64,000 bases of DNA from Bin94 sp965215535 (GTDB lineage: Bacteria > Gemmatimonadota > Gemmatimonadetes > Longimicrobiales > Gaopeijiaceae). The stretch's first letter is position 1; each line of letters begins with the position of its first letter. The translations under genes and the position numbers were made by a program. Where the stretch lies: the NCBI GenBank assembly GCA_965215535.1, contig OZ244063.1:2418001-2482000 (forward strand), written 5' to 3'. The notes under the pieces were generated by a model that was not told the DNA's origin, searched no databases, and worked only from the letters and a program-made list of their open reading frames with translations. This document shows, piece by piece, positions 44,664 through 53,929 of the stretch.

Positions 44664-46214
44664 ATGACCGACAACGATCGCGGCGTGGCGACGACCGGGG
44701 GCGGGCGCACGCGGGAAGAGGGCGAGGGACTGCGCACCCAACTGGCTCCCGGATTGGAGATCTCGCGGATCGTGACCGGACTCTGGCAGGTGGCCGATCA
44801 GGAGCGGGGCGGCACGACGCTGGATCCCGAAGAGGCCGCCCGGGCGCTGGATCCCTATGTCGACGCCGGGCTGACCACCTTCGATATGGCCGACCACTAC
44901 GGATCGGCCGAGATCATTGCCGGAAGGCTGGCGCGTCGCCGTGCGGGGCGGGTGCAGTGTCTGACCAAGTGGGTGCCCGAACCGGGATCGGCCCGGAAGA
45001 AGGTTGTGGCGGCGGCGGTGGAGCGCGCACTGCAGCGCCTGGGCACGGAATCGATCGACCTTATGCAGCTTCATGGCTGGAGCTACGCCGACCCGAGCTG
45101 GCTGGACAATCTCTTTCTGCTGGCCGAACACCGCGACGCCGGGCGCATTCGGCATCTGGGGCTGACCAACTGCGACGCAATTCATCTGGATATGGCGGTG
45201 CGGAGCGGTGTGCCGATCGTCTCCAATCAGATCTGCTTCTCGATGCTGGATCGCCGCGCGCTGGGTGCAATGACCGAGGTTTGCCGCCGTCATGGCATCG
45301 GCCTGCTGGCGTATGGAACGCTGGCCGGGGGATTTCTGAGCGAACGCTGGCTGGGGCAGAGCGAGCCGCCGCTCGATGACAGGTTGACGTGGTCGCAGAT
45401 GAAGTACCGCCGCTTTATTGATCAGGCCGGGGGCTGGGGTCGCTTTCAGGCCTTGTTGAGGGTGTTGCAGGAGGTAGCGGAAGAGCTGGCAGAGGACGAT
45501 GCGGAACCTGTGCAGGGTGGGAAGCGTCGCACTCCGACACTTGCGAATGTGGCCTGCCGCTATATCCTCGATTGTCCCGAGGTGGCGGGAATTATTGTAG
45601 GGGCGCGGCCGGGCGGGGAGCTGCACATAGAGGAAAATCTTGCGCTGCTGGAGCGATCTCTGACCCCCCGGGCCCGGCGCGCGCTCGATGAAGCCTGCGA
45701 CCGACTCGATCCGATCGGCGGCGACTGTGGCGACGAGTATCGCCGTCCCCCCTTTCTGACCGCCGCGGGCGACCTCAGTCATCACTTTGCGCACATGCCT
45801 GCGCCCTATGCGGTCGAGCATTCGGGTCCGGTTGCGCGCGTCTCCACCGGCACCCCCTGGGAGAAGATGGCCGGCTACTGTCGCGCGGTGCGCCGGGGCG
45901 ATCGCATTCATGTGGCCGGCACCACCGCTTCGCATGGCGACCGCCTGATCGGGGGGCGCGATCCGGCTGCGCAAACCCACTTCATTATCGACAAGATCGA
46001 GGGTGCTCTGCTCTCGCTGGGCGCCACCCTGGACGATGTGGTGCGAACGCGAATCTACATTCGCAGCGGCGTCGCCTGGGAGAGTGTGGCGCGGGCGCAT
46101 GGGCGGCGATTTGCACAGATTCGTCCGGTCAACACATTGGTGTATGCCGAGACCATCCACGAGGATTTGCTGGTGGAGATCGAAGCCGAGGCGGATCTGT
46201 CTGCGGCTGTATGA
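44664..46214 (+). CDS. Aldo-keto reductase fused to a Rid (YjgF/UK114) domain
   Basis: A 516-residue fusion from ATG 44664. Residues about 30-345 are an aldo-keto reductase barrel with the catalytic set Asp74, Tyr79 (FDMADHYG), Lys102 (LTKW) and His137 (LMQLHGWS). Residues about 385-516 are a Rid domain (MAGYCRAVRRGDRIHVAGTT; LLSLGATLDDVVRTRIYIRS). The Arg that defines RidA deaminases is not in place: the PxR segment reads RPVNTLVYAE with Asn, while the final VEIEAEA is present. It may therefore be a Rid2-7-type domain lacking classical enamine hydrolysis. A role in reducing a reactive carbonyl together with its imine is inference. Confidence 0.88.
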   Translation: MTDNDRGVATTGGGRTREEGEGLRTQLAPGLEISRIVTGLWQVADQERGGTTLDPEEAARALDPYVDAGLTTFDMADHYGSAEIIAGRLARRRAGRVQCLTKWVPEPGSARKKVVAAAVERALQRLGTESIDLMQLHGWSYADPSWLDNLFLLAEHRDAGRIRHLGLTNCDAIHLDMAVRSGVPIVSNQICFSMLDRRALGAMTEVCRRHGIGLLAYGTLAGGFLSERWLGQSEPPLDDRLTWSQMKYRRFIDQAGGWGRFQALLRVLQEVAEELAEDDAEPVQGGKRRTPTLANVACRYILDCPEVAGIIVGARPGGELHIEENLALLERSLTPRARRALDEACDRLDPIGGDCGDEYRRPPFLTAAGDLSHHFAHMPAPYAVEHSGPVARVSTGTPWEKMAGYCRAVRRGDRIHVAGTTASHGDRLIGGRDPAAQTHFIIDKIEGALLSLGATLDDVVRTRIYIRSGVAWESVARAHGRRFAQIRPVNTLVYAETIHEDLLVEIEAEADLSAAV

Positions 46215-46215
46215 T

Positions 46216-47589
46216 TCATGATTCCGTCTCTCGGAAGGCGCGTCCTCCGATCAGACGGTAGAGCAGCAGCGCGCCGGCGATCAGCCCGGCCGCCACCAGC
46301 ACCTCTGCCGGGCGGTCGCGGGCAATGTGAAAGAGGGTCCAACCGGTCAGCGCAAGGAAGAGCAGCGGCGTTGCAGGATAGCCCCAACACCGGTAGGGCC
46401 GTTCCAGTCCGCCCTCGCGCATGCGCAGTACAATCAGTCCCGCCACGGTGGCGAAGCTGTTCAATCCCAGAACGAATCCTGTAAAGACGAGCACCTGTTC
46501 AAAGGATGCCGTGAGCACAAAGATCAGCGTCAGAATTGTCTGTACGGCAATTGCCGCCACGGGAATCCCGTTGGCGCGTCTCCATCCCAGCAGGCGCAAC
46601 CTGGGGTAATCGCGCCCGATCATCTGCACAACCCGGGGGCCCGCAATGACCATGGCGCTCACCGTCGAGATCAGGAGGAGCGCCAGAACCGCCGCCATGA
46701 GCGTTGCGCCCGCCGGACCGAAGATGAAGGTTGCCGCCACATATCCGATCTCGACCCGGCCGGCTAGTTCGTCCATCGGCGCTGCCCGCAGAAATGCATG
46801 GTTGAGCGCCACATAGAGAAGAGTGACCAGGAGCGTGCCGATCGCCAGAACGCGCGGCAGATTGCGTCCGGGGGCGGTCAGCTCGCCGGTAATGTAGGTC
46901 GCGGCATTCCAGCCGGTATAGGCATACGAAACATAGATCAGAGACACTGCAAAGGCGCCCCCGAGGATGGCGTCAAAGTCTGCGGCAGTGGGCAGAAGAG
47001 GCACGGGTTGAGGCGCTTCGATCATTGTTGCGGCCGCTGCGCAGAATGCCACAATCAGCACAACCTTGACCGCAGTGAATCCGCTTTGCACAAATCCCGA
47101 TGCGCGGTGGCTGGTCATGTGCACGGCGGCGGCGGCAAGCACAAGTCCTGCGGCCAGCGGCGTGACCGGAAGCGCCGGAATGGCCGAGGCGAGATAGGAT
47201 GCGAAGGTCATGGCGGCCAGCGCGGTCGGGGCCGCAAATCCCACTGTGGCCGACACGATTCCCGACGCGAAGCCTGCGGTCGGATGATAGATGCGCGACA
47301 GAAAGGCGTATTCGCCCCCCGACCGGGGAATGGCCGCGCCCAGCTCGGCGTAGCAGACGGCACCGGAGAAGGCGGCCATGCCGCCGAGCACCCAGAGGAG
47401 CAGGAGCGCAAAGGTGGAGCGAATCTCCAGAAGCTGAAACCCCAGACTGGTGAAGACGCCAGTTCCGATCATGTTGGCGACCACCACCGAGATGGCGACC
47501 CAGGGGCCGTAGCGGCCGGATCCCGGCGGGGCGGGCGAGGGAGATGGCATGGAGGCGGCGGGGGGAAACGAGAGAACCGGAGGAGGCAA
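46216..47589 (-). CDS. APC-family amino acid permease, second
   Basis: A permease of up to 457 residues; ATG 47589 is the longest start, and ATG 47550 is also possible, with no ribosome-binding site clearly favouring either. It has about 12 helices starting GPWVAISVVVANMIGTGVFT, the GTG motif typical of LAT/APC transporters, then AELGAAIPRSGGEYAFLSRI and YAYTGWNAATYITGEL. It ends one base after the convergent aldo-keto reductase-Rid gene. It is only distantly related to the APC gene at 43061. Confidence 0.9.
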   Translation of the reverse strand: MPPPVLSFPPAASMPSPSPAPPGSGRYGPWVAISVVVANMIGTGVFTSLGFQLLEIRSTFALLLLWVLGGMAAFSGAVCYAELGAAIPRSGGEYAFLSRIYHPTAGFASGIVSATVGFAAPTALAAMTFASYLASAIPALPVTPLAAGLVLAAAAVHMTSHRASGFVQSGFTAVKVVLIVAFCAAAATMIEAPQPVPLLPTAADFDAILGGAFAVSLIYVSYAYTGWNAATYITGELTAPGRNLPRVLAIGTLLVTLLYVALNHAFLRAAPMDELAGRVEIGYVAATFIFGPAGATLMAAVLALLLISTVSAMVIAGPRVVQMIGRDYPRLRLLGWRRANGIPVAAIAVQTILTLIFVLTASFEQVLVFTGFVLGLNSFATVAGLIVLRMREGGLERPYRCWGYPATPLLFLALTGWTLFHIARDRPAEVLVAAGLIAGALLLYRLIGGRAFRETES

Positions 47590-47810
47590 GGGATGCGAAA
47601 GAGCGGCAGCGAGGGGACGGGGACGGAAGGCTTGCGGAATCGGGTGGCGTGGTGCGGATGCACCCGGGCAGGGGTAGAATGGGGACTGGGGGGGTGCGGG
47701 GCCAGTTGGTGGAGGTGCACCGGAGGAGATTAGAGGGGCGGTGCGGTGGGTCGGACGCTGCGCTGCAAGGGGATGCGCCGTGGTCCCCCGCCTGCCGATT
47801 TGTCACCCTC

Positions 47811-47881
47811 TTGGTTTACAAAGATCAATTTTATGTCAGAAATTAAATTCTGAATTGACAAAATCGCAAAAAAATCAACAA
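47811..47881 (+). promoter_or_regulatory. A/T-rich leader with nested inverted repeats before the SLOG gene
   Basis: A sudden A/T-rich tract in GC-rich surroundings. CAGAA / TTCTG flank ATTAAA, and TGTCA / TGACA flank that palindrome (about 47834-47860), giving an operator-like nested symmetry. TTTACA at 47815-47820 and TTGACA at 47855-47860 resemble -35 boxes, but no matching -10 box was evident at the usual spacing. Confidence 0.4.
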
Positions 47882-48508
47882 ATGTCAACATCCGATGGCA
47901 CTCCTGGCGGCTCCGATGCGCAGATCCGGGCCAGCTCCGTCCGTCCTGGACCGGGCCGAATCCCCATTGTGGGGGTCATGGGTTCGGGCGTTGAGGCGCA
48001 CGCCGAGTTCGCCATTCCCCTGGGGCGACGGTTGGCGCGATTGGGCGTTCATCTGCTGACCGGAGGTGGAGCGGGTGTGATGGAGGCGGTGTCGCGGGCC
48101 TTTGCGCAGGAGCCGGGACGCGCGGGACTGGTGATCGGAATTCACCCATTGGACCATTGCTTTTCGCGTACCGATGCTCTATACGAAGATGGACGCGGCG
48201 TGGAGGGGCGCGGGTACGCCAATCGCTGGGTCGAACTGCCGATCCGCACCCACCTGGGCCGCGATGGCGACGATCCCCTGTCGCGCAATCATCTCAATAT
48301 TCTGACCTCGGATGTGGTGGTTGCGCTGCCGGGAGGCGCCGGAACGGACTCCGAGATCAGGCTGGCTCTGCGCTACGAACGACCGCTGATTCTCTATGGC
48401 GATCCAGAGCGCGCCCAAGGGTTGCCGAATCGGGTTGCGGTTGCCGAAAACACAGATCAGGCGATCAACTTCGTTGCACGGGAGCTGGCTGCAGGACTGC
48501 GGAAGTGA
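47882..48508 (+). CDS. SLOG/LOG-family nucleotide-binding protein
   Basis: A 208-residue protein starting at ATG 47882. It has the Rossmann-like SLOG fold signature: VGVMGSG near the N-terminus, LTGGGAGVMEAVSRAF, and the LPGGAGTDSEIRLAL loop that matches the PGGxGTxxE motif. LOG proteins cleave nucleoside monophosphates; others act as nucleotide sensors. Which applies here cannot be told. It is 39 bases ahead of the next aminotransferase gene. Confidence 0.82.
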   Translation: MSTSDGTPGGSDAQIRASSVRPGPGRIPIVGVMGSGVEAHAEFAIPLGRRLARLGVHLLTGGGAGVMEAVSRAFAQEPGRAGLVIGIHPLDHCFSRTDALYEDGRGVEGRGYANRWVELPIRTHLGRDGDDPLSRNHLNILTSDVVVALPGGAGTDSEIRLALRYERPLILYGDPERAQGLPNRVAVAENTDQAINFVARELAAGLRK

Positions 48509-48547
48509 GCGGCGCTCCCCCCGAAAACAATGCAGAAGGACGCAATC

Positions 48548-49720
48548 ATGAAATCCCGTCCCCCGCCCACACTGCCTCCACTACGGGGAATCGCCGGCTT
48601 CGCGATCGATCAGGTGGCGCGCCGGACCCGCGACGATCCCCGGGTTTTGCGTCTGGAGAACCTCGACACCGACCTGTCCCCGCCCCATTCGGCCATCCGG
48701 GCGACCCGTTCCGCCATTGGCACCGACGACGCCAACAGCTATCTGCCCTTCCTGGGAAGCGGCGCGCTGCGACGGGCGGTCGCCGATCATGTCGGGCAGA
48801 TGAGCGGCCAGACGATCGATCCGGATCGGCAGACAATCATTACCGCAGGGGGCACCGAGGGGCTCTTCAACGCACTCCTGGCGCTGATCGAACCGGGCGA
48901 CGAGGTCGTCGTCACCGACCCCACCTACGCCGGCATGATCTACCGCACACGGCTGGCGGGGGGCCGGGTACGATTCGTTCGGTTTGTGGTGCAGGGTGGT
49001 GAATGGGTCCTCGATCTCGATCATCTGCACGCTGTCGTGAACGACCGTACGCGCCTTCTCTTTCTGATGAATCCGTCGATCCCGACCGGCGCCCTCCTGA
49101 CCCTCGACGACTGGCGCGAGATCGCCCGCATCTGCGCAGAGCGCGGTCTCTGGCTGCTCTACAACGCGGCCATGGAGCGCATTGTCTTCGACGGCCGCCC
49201 CGTGATCCATCCGGCCACTGTCGCGGGGCTCGAGGACCGGACCATCACGGTGGGCTCGGTCTCGAAGGAGTTCCGCATGATCGGCTGGCGGGTGGGCTGG
49301 GGCGTCGGCCCGGCCTCTGCAATGAACCGCATCGGCCTGGTCAGCATCTACAACGTCGTCACCCCCGTGGGAATGGCTCAACCGGGCGCCTGGGCCGCCC
49401 TGACCGACCCCGCCGGCGCGGGTGTGAAGGAGGCCGTGGCCCGCTGGGAGAGCCGCCGCAATGCCGTGCTGGCCGAACTCGCCGATGCCGGAGCCGTGAG
49501 GCCGGGGGGCGGGTGGTCGCTCCTGGTCGATGTAAGCAGGAACGGCCTGGATGGGGCCGAGGCGTCGGCGCGCCTGCTCGAGCGCGGCCGCATTGCAGTC
49601 ACCCCAATGACCAACTGGGGCCGGGACAATGCACGGCAGTATGTGCGAATCGTGTTCAGCAACGAGAGCGTGGCGCGGTTGCAGGGGCTGGGGAGGCGAT
49701 GGGGTGAGGGGGTGGGGTGA
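48548..49720 (+). CDS. Class I/II aminotransferase-like protein with altered PLP-site residues
   Basis: A 390-residue fold-type I PLP protein. ATG 48548 is preferred since GAAGGA lies seven bases upstream (ATG 48530 is in frame). The Schiff-base Lys (GSVSKEFRMIGWRVGW) and the Arg after it are intact. However the motif NPxNPTG reads NPSIPTG, so the Asn that contacts PLP O3' is Ile. The motif DExY reads YNAAME, so the Asp that pairs with the PLP ring nitrogen is Asn and the Tyr is Met. It may have changed reaction type or a non-enzymatic role. The stop is followed by a TTGGCGA/TCGCCAA hairpin. Confidence 0.85.
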   Translation: MKSRPPPTLPPLRGIAGFAIDQVARRTRDDPRVLRLENLDTDLSPPHSAIRATRSAIGTDDANSYLPFLGSGALRRAVADHVGQMSGQTIDPDRQTIITAGGTEGLFNALLALIEPGDEVVVTDPTYAGMIYRTRLAGGRVRFVRFVVQGGEWVLDLDHLHAVVNDRTRLLFLMNPSIPTGALLTLDDWREIARICAERGLWLLYNAAMERIVFDGRPVIHPATVAGLEDRTITVGSVSKEFRMIGWRVGWGVGPASAMNRIGLVSIYNVVTPVGMAQPGAWAALTDPAGAGVKEAVARWESRRNAVLAELADAGAVRPGGGWSLLVDVSRNGLDGAEASARLLERGRIAVTPMTNWGRDNARQYVRIVFSNESVARLQGLGRRWGEGVG

Positions 49721-49974
49721 GTGTGTATATTGGCGACCTTCGCCAAATGCCGATGCCAATGCCCCAAATGGAGGCGTACAGCCTTGTGACTTGGCCCAAT
49801 TTCGAGCCAAACCGGACACTTCCAGCGCCCGATATATTGATTGATCAGATGAACGTGAGCGTCATGGCCGAATCAGGACTCGCCGATTCCAGTTGCGAGT
49901 GGAGCTTCACGGCCCGGATTGCCAACCTGCGCGGCATGTGTTGCTCAACAGTGATCGGATACGCAATTGGGTGA
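49717..49974 (+). other. Possible small ORF of uncertain coding status
   Basis: From GTG 49717 an 85-residue frame (VYIGDLRQMPMPMPQMEAY at its start) overlaps the aminotransferase stop by four bases. It contains the hairpin above and repeated CAAATGCC-like words, shows no recognisable domain and no ribosome-binding site. I lean toward a noncoding leader of the next gene. Confidence 0.25.
49730..49746 (+). other. Perfect 7-bp hairpin ten bases after the aminotransferase stop
   Basis: TTGGCGA (49730-49736), loop CCT, TCGCCAA (49740-49746). There is no U tract, so an intrinsic terminator is not established. Confidence 0.5.
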
Positions 49975-49990
49975 TCCCTTTTCTACGCCG

Positions 49991-51082
49991 ATGTCACGGA
50001 TTCCACTCCGGATCAGCATGGTGCTCTCTCTCTGCACCGTCTCCAACGGGTGTAGCGTCTCGCCCCTCGAAGTTCCGTCGCCGTCTTTTGCCGAAGTCTT
50101 CGATCTGGTTGAGGTCGTGACCCTCGAAGAGGCACCGGGCGACTCGGTTGCCGAGGTGGGGATCCTGGTTGAGGCGGAGCCCCGGGGATTCATGATTGCG
50201 GATGGTCTCTTGCCCCGGGTCCGCCGTTATGCGGAGGACGGATCGCTGCTGGCCGCGTTCGGGCGATTTGGCCGCGGCCCGTGGGAGCTTGAACGGGTCA
50301 TCGGGTTGATGCAGACGCCTGTGGGCAGAGTTCTGGTGACCGATGGGTCGCAACTCCGGGTTACGGTCCTGAACGAAGATCTGACCCCGGATACGCTTGT
50401 CTCGGTGCCACATGTCATACGGGCAATGCGCGCCATGAACGATGGGAGCATCATCTTTACCGGCATTCCCGACAACGTTGCAATCACCAGCTTTGAGCAG
50501 CTCGCCGCGAGGCCGAGGATTCACCGACTTGCCGACGGCGCGGTTCTGTGGAGCCGTTGGACATCGCCGGAATTCGCGAAGCCGTACGTAATGAATCTGT
50601 CGGGCCTGCCGTGGACGGCGACAGGCGACAGCGTCTTCGTCATGGCCGGGGTCGCCTATCCCGCAACGATCCTCGACGTCAATGGCGACTCCGTGGGGAC
50701 AATCGGCACTCCCTCGCCCCGCTTCCGGCCCATTCCGGATATTCCCGAGGGCTACTTCGCCACCCAACAGTCCGGCCCCAGGGTGGCGGATCTGCTGCGC
50801 AGCTTCGACACGGTGGACCGGCTCGACGTGATCCACAGCGACCATCTCGTCTTCACAATCGGTCGCCTCGACCATCTGCGCCCCTACCCTCCCTTCAAGA
50901 GGCTCCATACCCGCCTGGAGATCTACAATCGGCACACAGGCGAGAAGCTCTACGAAGACGTGCCGCTCCCGGCGGGCGCGAAGGTGCTTGGCGGTGGGCG
51001 CTATCTGTACCTGCTGCTGAATCCCGACATTCCCCCCTGGCGGATCGCCAAATACCGGCTTGCGACGGCAGCACAGGAGTAG
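49991..51082 (+). CDS. 6-bladed beta-propeller lipoprotein
   Basis: A 363-residue protein from ATG 49991 (MSRIPLRISMVLSL, lipobox VSNGC). The propeller is like the other two: EAEPRGFMIADGLLPRVRRY, AFGRFGRGPWELERVIGLMQ and LVTDGSQLRVTVLN. An upstream in-frame TTG (49967) is less likely. Function unknown. Confidence 0.8.
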   Translation: MSRIPLRISMVLSLCTVSNGCSVSPLEVPSPSFAEVFDLVEVVTLEEAPGDSVAEVGILVEAEPRGFMIADGLLPRVRRYAEDGSLLAAFGRFGRGPWELERVIGLMQTPVGRVLVTDGSQLRVTVLNEDLTPDTLVSVPHVIRAMRAMNDGSIIFTGIPDNVAITSFEQLAARPRIHRLADGAVLWSRWTSPEFAKPYVMNLSGLPWTATGDSVFVMAGVAYPATILDVNGDSVGTIGTPSPRFRPIPDIPEGYFATQQSGPRVADLLRSFDTVDRLDVIHSDHLVFTIGRLDHLRPYPPFKRLHTRLEIYNRHTGEKLYEDVPLPAGAKVLGGGRYLYLLLNPDIPPWRIAKYRLATAAQE

Positions 51083-51174
51083 GATCGCACTTGCCCTTTC
51101 AGATGCCGGACCCCGATTGGGACAGGTGCTTCTCTCAACCCCTGGCCTTCACGGAAGTGGGTTGGCCGCGGGCC

Positions 51175-52257
51175 TCACCCCATCTCCCCCATCCACGCCT
51201 GAATCGCCCGCAGGTAGTAGTTCGGGTTGAACATCACCCAGCTCCCCAGCTCGGCCGGCACCTCGTAGCGCTCGGCCACCTCGTCGGCGCTCATTCCCCG
51301 CTGCCACCCCTCGCGGGCCGCCTCCTCAACCGAAGCGAGCAGCGCCACATAGCGCGACATCGCATCGGCCCCGGCCAGCGGACCATGTCCCGGCACGAAG
51401 GTTGTCGCTCCCGACCCTGACAACTGCCCCACTTCGCGCATCAGTTGCGAGGGCGTTGCGTCCATGAAGTTCGGAAACATTGCATTCCACACCAGATCGC
51501 CGCAAAACACCGTGTGCGGATCGTCGCTGCCCGCTCCACCGCCCGCCTGCCCGCTTCCGCCCCGCACCTCTAACGTCAGATCGCTGGCCGTGTGACCCCG
51601 GCGCGGTACAATCGACACCAGGCGATCCCCCAGATCGATCGTGGTGGGGCCATCTTCGGACACAAGCACAACGTCGGCCCAGGGTACCCTGGCGGCTGCA
51701 TCGGCCCGCCCGTTCTGCACAAGGTCCTTTGTGATTGCGGTTGCCCACAGACTTGGCGTCGCTTCGCTCTCCTCGGCAAAGCCCGCCGCTCCCGCCGAGT
51801 GATCGCCGTGGTAGTGGCTCACAATCAGGTGCGTCGGCCAGCGTCCGGTCAGCGCGCGCGCCTGCTCCGCCGCCCATTTGCCTCCCTCGGGCGTCGCAAA
51901 GCTCTCCACCACGATCGTGCCCGCCGGCCCTCCGATGATTCCGCCATTGCACACCGTGGTGTAGTCGCCCTCTAGGGGGGTCGAGATAATGGCAAAGAGG
52001 TCGTCGCCCAGATCCTCGATGCGCGCAAAGGGCGTTTGGGCCACAATTTGCTGCCTCCGCGCGGTCGCCCCCGCCCGGCCCGCGTCCCTTTCATTCCCAC
52101 TCCACGCGCGCAGCGCCGCAGGCGACAGAAAGGCTGCGGCTCCGGAGATCCACGCCGTGCATCCGGTCGCTGCCGAGGTTGCCACAAAGTCGCGCCGGCT
52201 CACATCCTCCGGGCAGCAGGCACCCCCGGGCGTTGTCCTGAGGGTCGGCTTCTTCAT
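51175..52257 (-). CDS. Tat-exported metallo-beta-lactamase-fold hydrolase
   Basis: A 360-residue protein starting at ATG 52257 (MKKPTLRTTPGGACC). The N-terminus carries a twin-arginine signal (SRRDFVATSAA). The MBL fold shows the metal motif HYHGDHSAG (HxHxDH), then RRGHTASDLTLEV, FCGDLVWNAMFPN and VPGHGPLAG. Such SoxH/quinoprotein-type hydrolases act in the periplasm; substrate unknown. Its ATG overlaps the stop of the upstream membrane-protein gene (ATGA). Confidence 0.9.
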   Translation of the reverse strand: MKKPTLRTTPGGACCPEDVSRRDFVATSAATGCTAWISGAAAFLSPAALRAWSGNERDAGRAGATARRQQIVAQTPFARIEDLGDDLFAIISTPLEGDYTTVCNGGIIGGPAGTIVVESFATPEGGKWAAEQARALTGRWPTHLIVSHYHGDHSAGAAGFAEESEATPSLWATAITKDLVQNGRADAAARVPWADVVLVSEDGPTTIDLGDRLVSIVPRRGHTASDLTLEVRGGSGQAGGGAGSDDPHTVFCGDLVWNAMFPNFMDATPSQLMREVGQLSGSGATTFVPGHGPLAGADAMSRYVALLASVEEAAREGWQRGMSADEVAERYEVPAELGSWVMFNPNYYLRAIQAWMGEMG

Positions 52258-53561
52258 CGGGAATCGCTCCAGTGCAGATAAAGGTTCGACATCAGACGGC
52301 CGGCGAGGAATGCGACAAAGGCGGCGGTTGCGCCCACCCATCCCAATCCCCACGCCAGGACCGGAAAGACCGCCACAATGCCCGCCAGCCCGAGTGTGGT
52401 GGCGATGGTGATTGCGCCGGTTCGCTTGCGAAGAACCATAAGCGCACTTTGCTGCGAAAGCCAGAAGGAGAGCGCGGGCAGGGGAATCAGAACCAGCGCG
52501 GGAATGGCGGCGTAGCGGGCAAGCTCGGGGGTCAGGCCCGATATGGTTTCGAACCAGACCCCGAAGAGGGGCGTCAGCACAATCAGCGCATAACCGGCCG
52601 ATGTGGCGAACCCCGCCCCGAGCGCAAAGCGACCGACGGCGCGCCGGTTCTCGAAATCCTTCCCCATCAGGGCAATGGCGGCCTCCTGGTAGCTCAGACC
52701 GGTGGAACGAAAGAGAAAGGAGAGCGCGTGGACAACCGGAAGCACGGCCAGCGACTCCAGCGGATCGCGCGCGCGCCCAACCAGAAGCGTCAGCAGGGGA
52801 TGCGTGGCCAGCGCCACCAGCGAGGTCAGCGCCAGAGGATAGTAGAAGGTCCAGATTCCCCGGTAGGATGTCGGTGCCGCTCCGCTTTGCGACGACGATG
52901 TGGCCAGCATCCGGCGAATCGAGCCGGACGCCATGATCCGCGTCACAAGCGCTTCGACACAGACCCCGATTGTCAGTGCCGCCGCGCCCACCCAGGTTCC
53001 CGGAAGATCAAGGAGGGCGGGCAGGCCAAAGGCGGTGGCGGTCATCGCTCCCAGCCGAAACATTGTGCCGACCGCAACCTGGCGGGTCCGGCCATCGACA
53101 ATCATGACCCCATGAATAAAGCGTCGGTAGCCAATTGCGGCGGGCCATGGCAGATAGATCCAGAGTGCCCCGCGAACCAGCTCGGCCACATCGTCGGGCA
53201 GCGCCAGCAGCCCCGGAATCAGCAGGTCGAAGAGGGGGGGCACCAGAAGTGCGCAAAGCAGCAGAGTGGCCAGCAGATTCAGGCCATGCGCAAAGCGGCG
53301 CAGACGTACAAAGCTCTCGCGGTCGCGCACAAGCGCAGTGGCAGCCGTCATCAGCATAATGATCGGTCCCTCGACCAGAATCGCAATCGCAAAGACGACG
53401 CCATGCGCAGCCAGATTGATCTTGGCATCGGCAAGGCGCGCAATTGTAGCCGCAATCAGCGGACCCTCAACCGCCATCATCAGCCATGTCGCAGCCAGCG
53501 GCGACCAGAAGCGCGCAATCCCGCGCGCAGAGAGCGGAGCAGACGTTGTCAAGGGAAGCAA
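52254..53561 (-). CDS. MATE/MOP-superfamily-like multi-pass membrane protein
   Basis: A 435-residue protein with about 12 predicted helices. The start TWLMMAVEGPLIAATIARLA and EGPIIMLMTAATALVRDRES fit the first repeat of a MATE or ANK-like flippase; the pattern repeats in the second half (PLALTSLVALATHPLLTLLV). No single catalytic motif can confirm the substrate. Translationally coupled to the MBL hydrolase. Confidence 0.7.
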   Translation of the reverse strand: MLPLTTSAPLSARGIARFWSPLAATWLMMAVEGPLIAATIARLADAKINLAAHGVVFAIAILVEGPIIMLMTAATALVRDRESFVRLRRFAHGLNLLATLLLCALLVPPLFDLLIPGLLALPDDVAELVRGALWIYLPWPAAIGYRRFIHGVMIVDGRTRQVAVGTMFRLGAMTATAFGLPALLDLPGTWVGAAALTIGVCVEALVTRIMASGSIRRMLATSSSQSGAAPTSYRGIWTFYYPLALTSLVALATHPLLTLLVGRARDPLESLAVLPVVHALSFLFRSTGLSYQEAAIALMGKDFENRRAVGRFALGAGFATSAGYALIVLTPLFGVWFETISGLTPELARYAAIPALVLIPLPALSFWLSQQSALMVLRKRTGAITIATTLGLAGIVAVFPVLAWGLGWVGATAAFVAFLAGRLMSNLYLHWSDSR

Positions 53562-53929
53562 AAGCCCGCAGAGGGGGAACGAACGGGGGGAGGACAGGAG
53601 GACCGGTGAAACAAATTAGCACAATGCAGAAGAGGGGGGATGCGCGCGCCCCCGATCGTAATCGGCTCCCCGATCGGGCCGGCCCGCTCAGGGGCCGGAG
53701 GGGGCGTCCCGATGCCCATGAAGCGAGCCGGGCGCATACCGCAAGCGGTAGCGCGCCAGTGACTTGCGGGTCTGTCTGCTCTGGATGAACGAAGCGTGCC
53801 CGGGGCCGATCTGATGGCAATCGTGTCCGGGCGTCAACATAGTCATCAATTACAAAGATGATCCCGGGAACCCCGCCGGATCGTCTCCCCGGTTGATCGC
53901 GCGCACGCACGGGGTGCATCTTTCCCGCC
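53562..53929. other. Divergent intergenic region with three hairpins
   Basis: No convincing ORF. Three inverted repeats lie in a row: CCGAT/ATCGG with loop CGTA (about 53652-53665), CCGGCCC/GGGCCGG (53679-53698) and GGCGC-A-TACCG/CGGTA-GC-GCGCC with loop CAAG (53731-53757). The region separates the MATE-like and FkbM genes, which diverge. It could hold a structured RNA or overlapping promoters; no U tract follows the hairpins. Confidence 0.45.
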
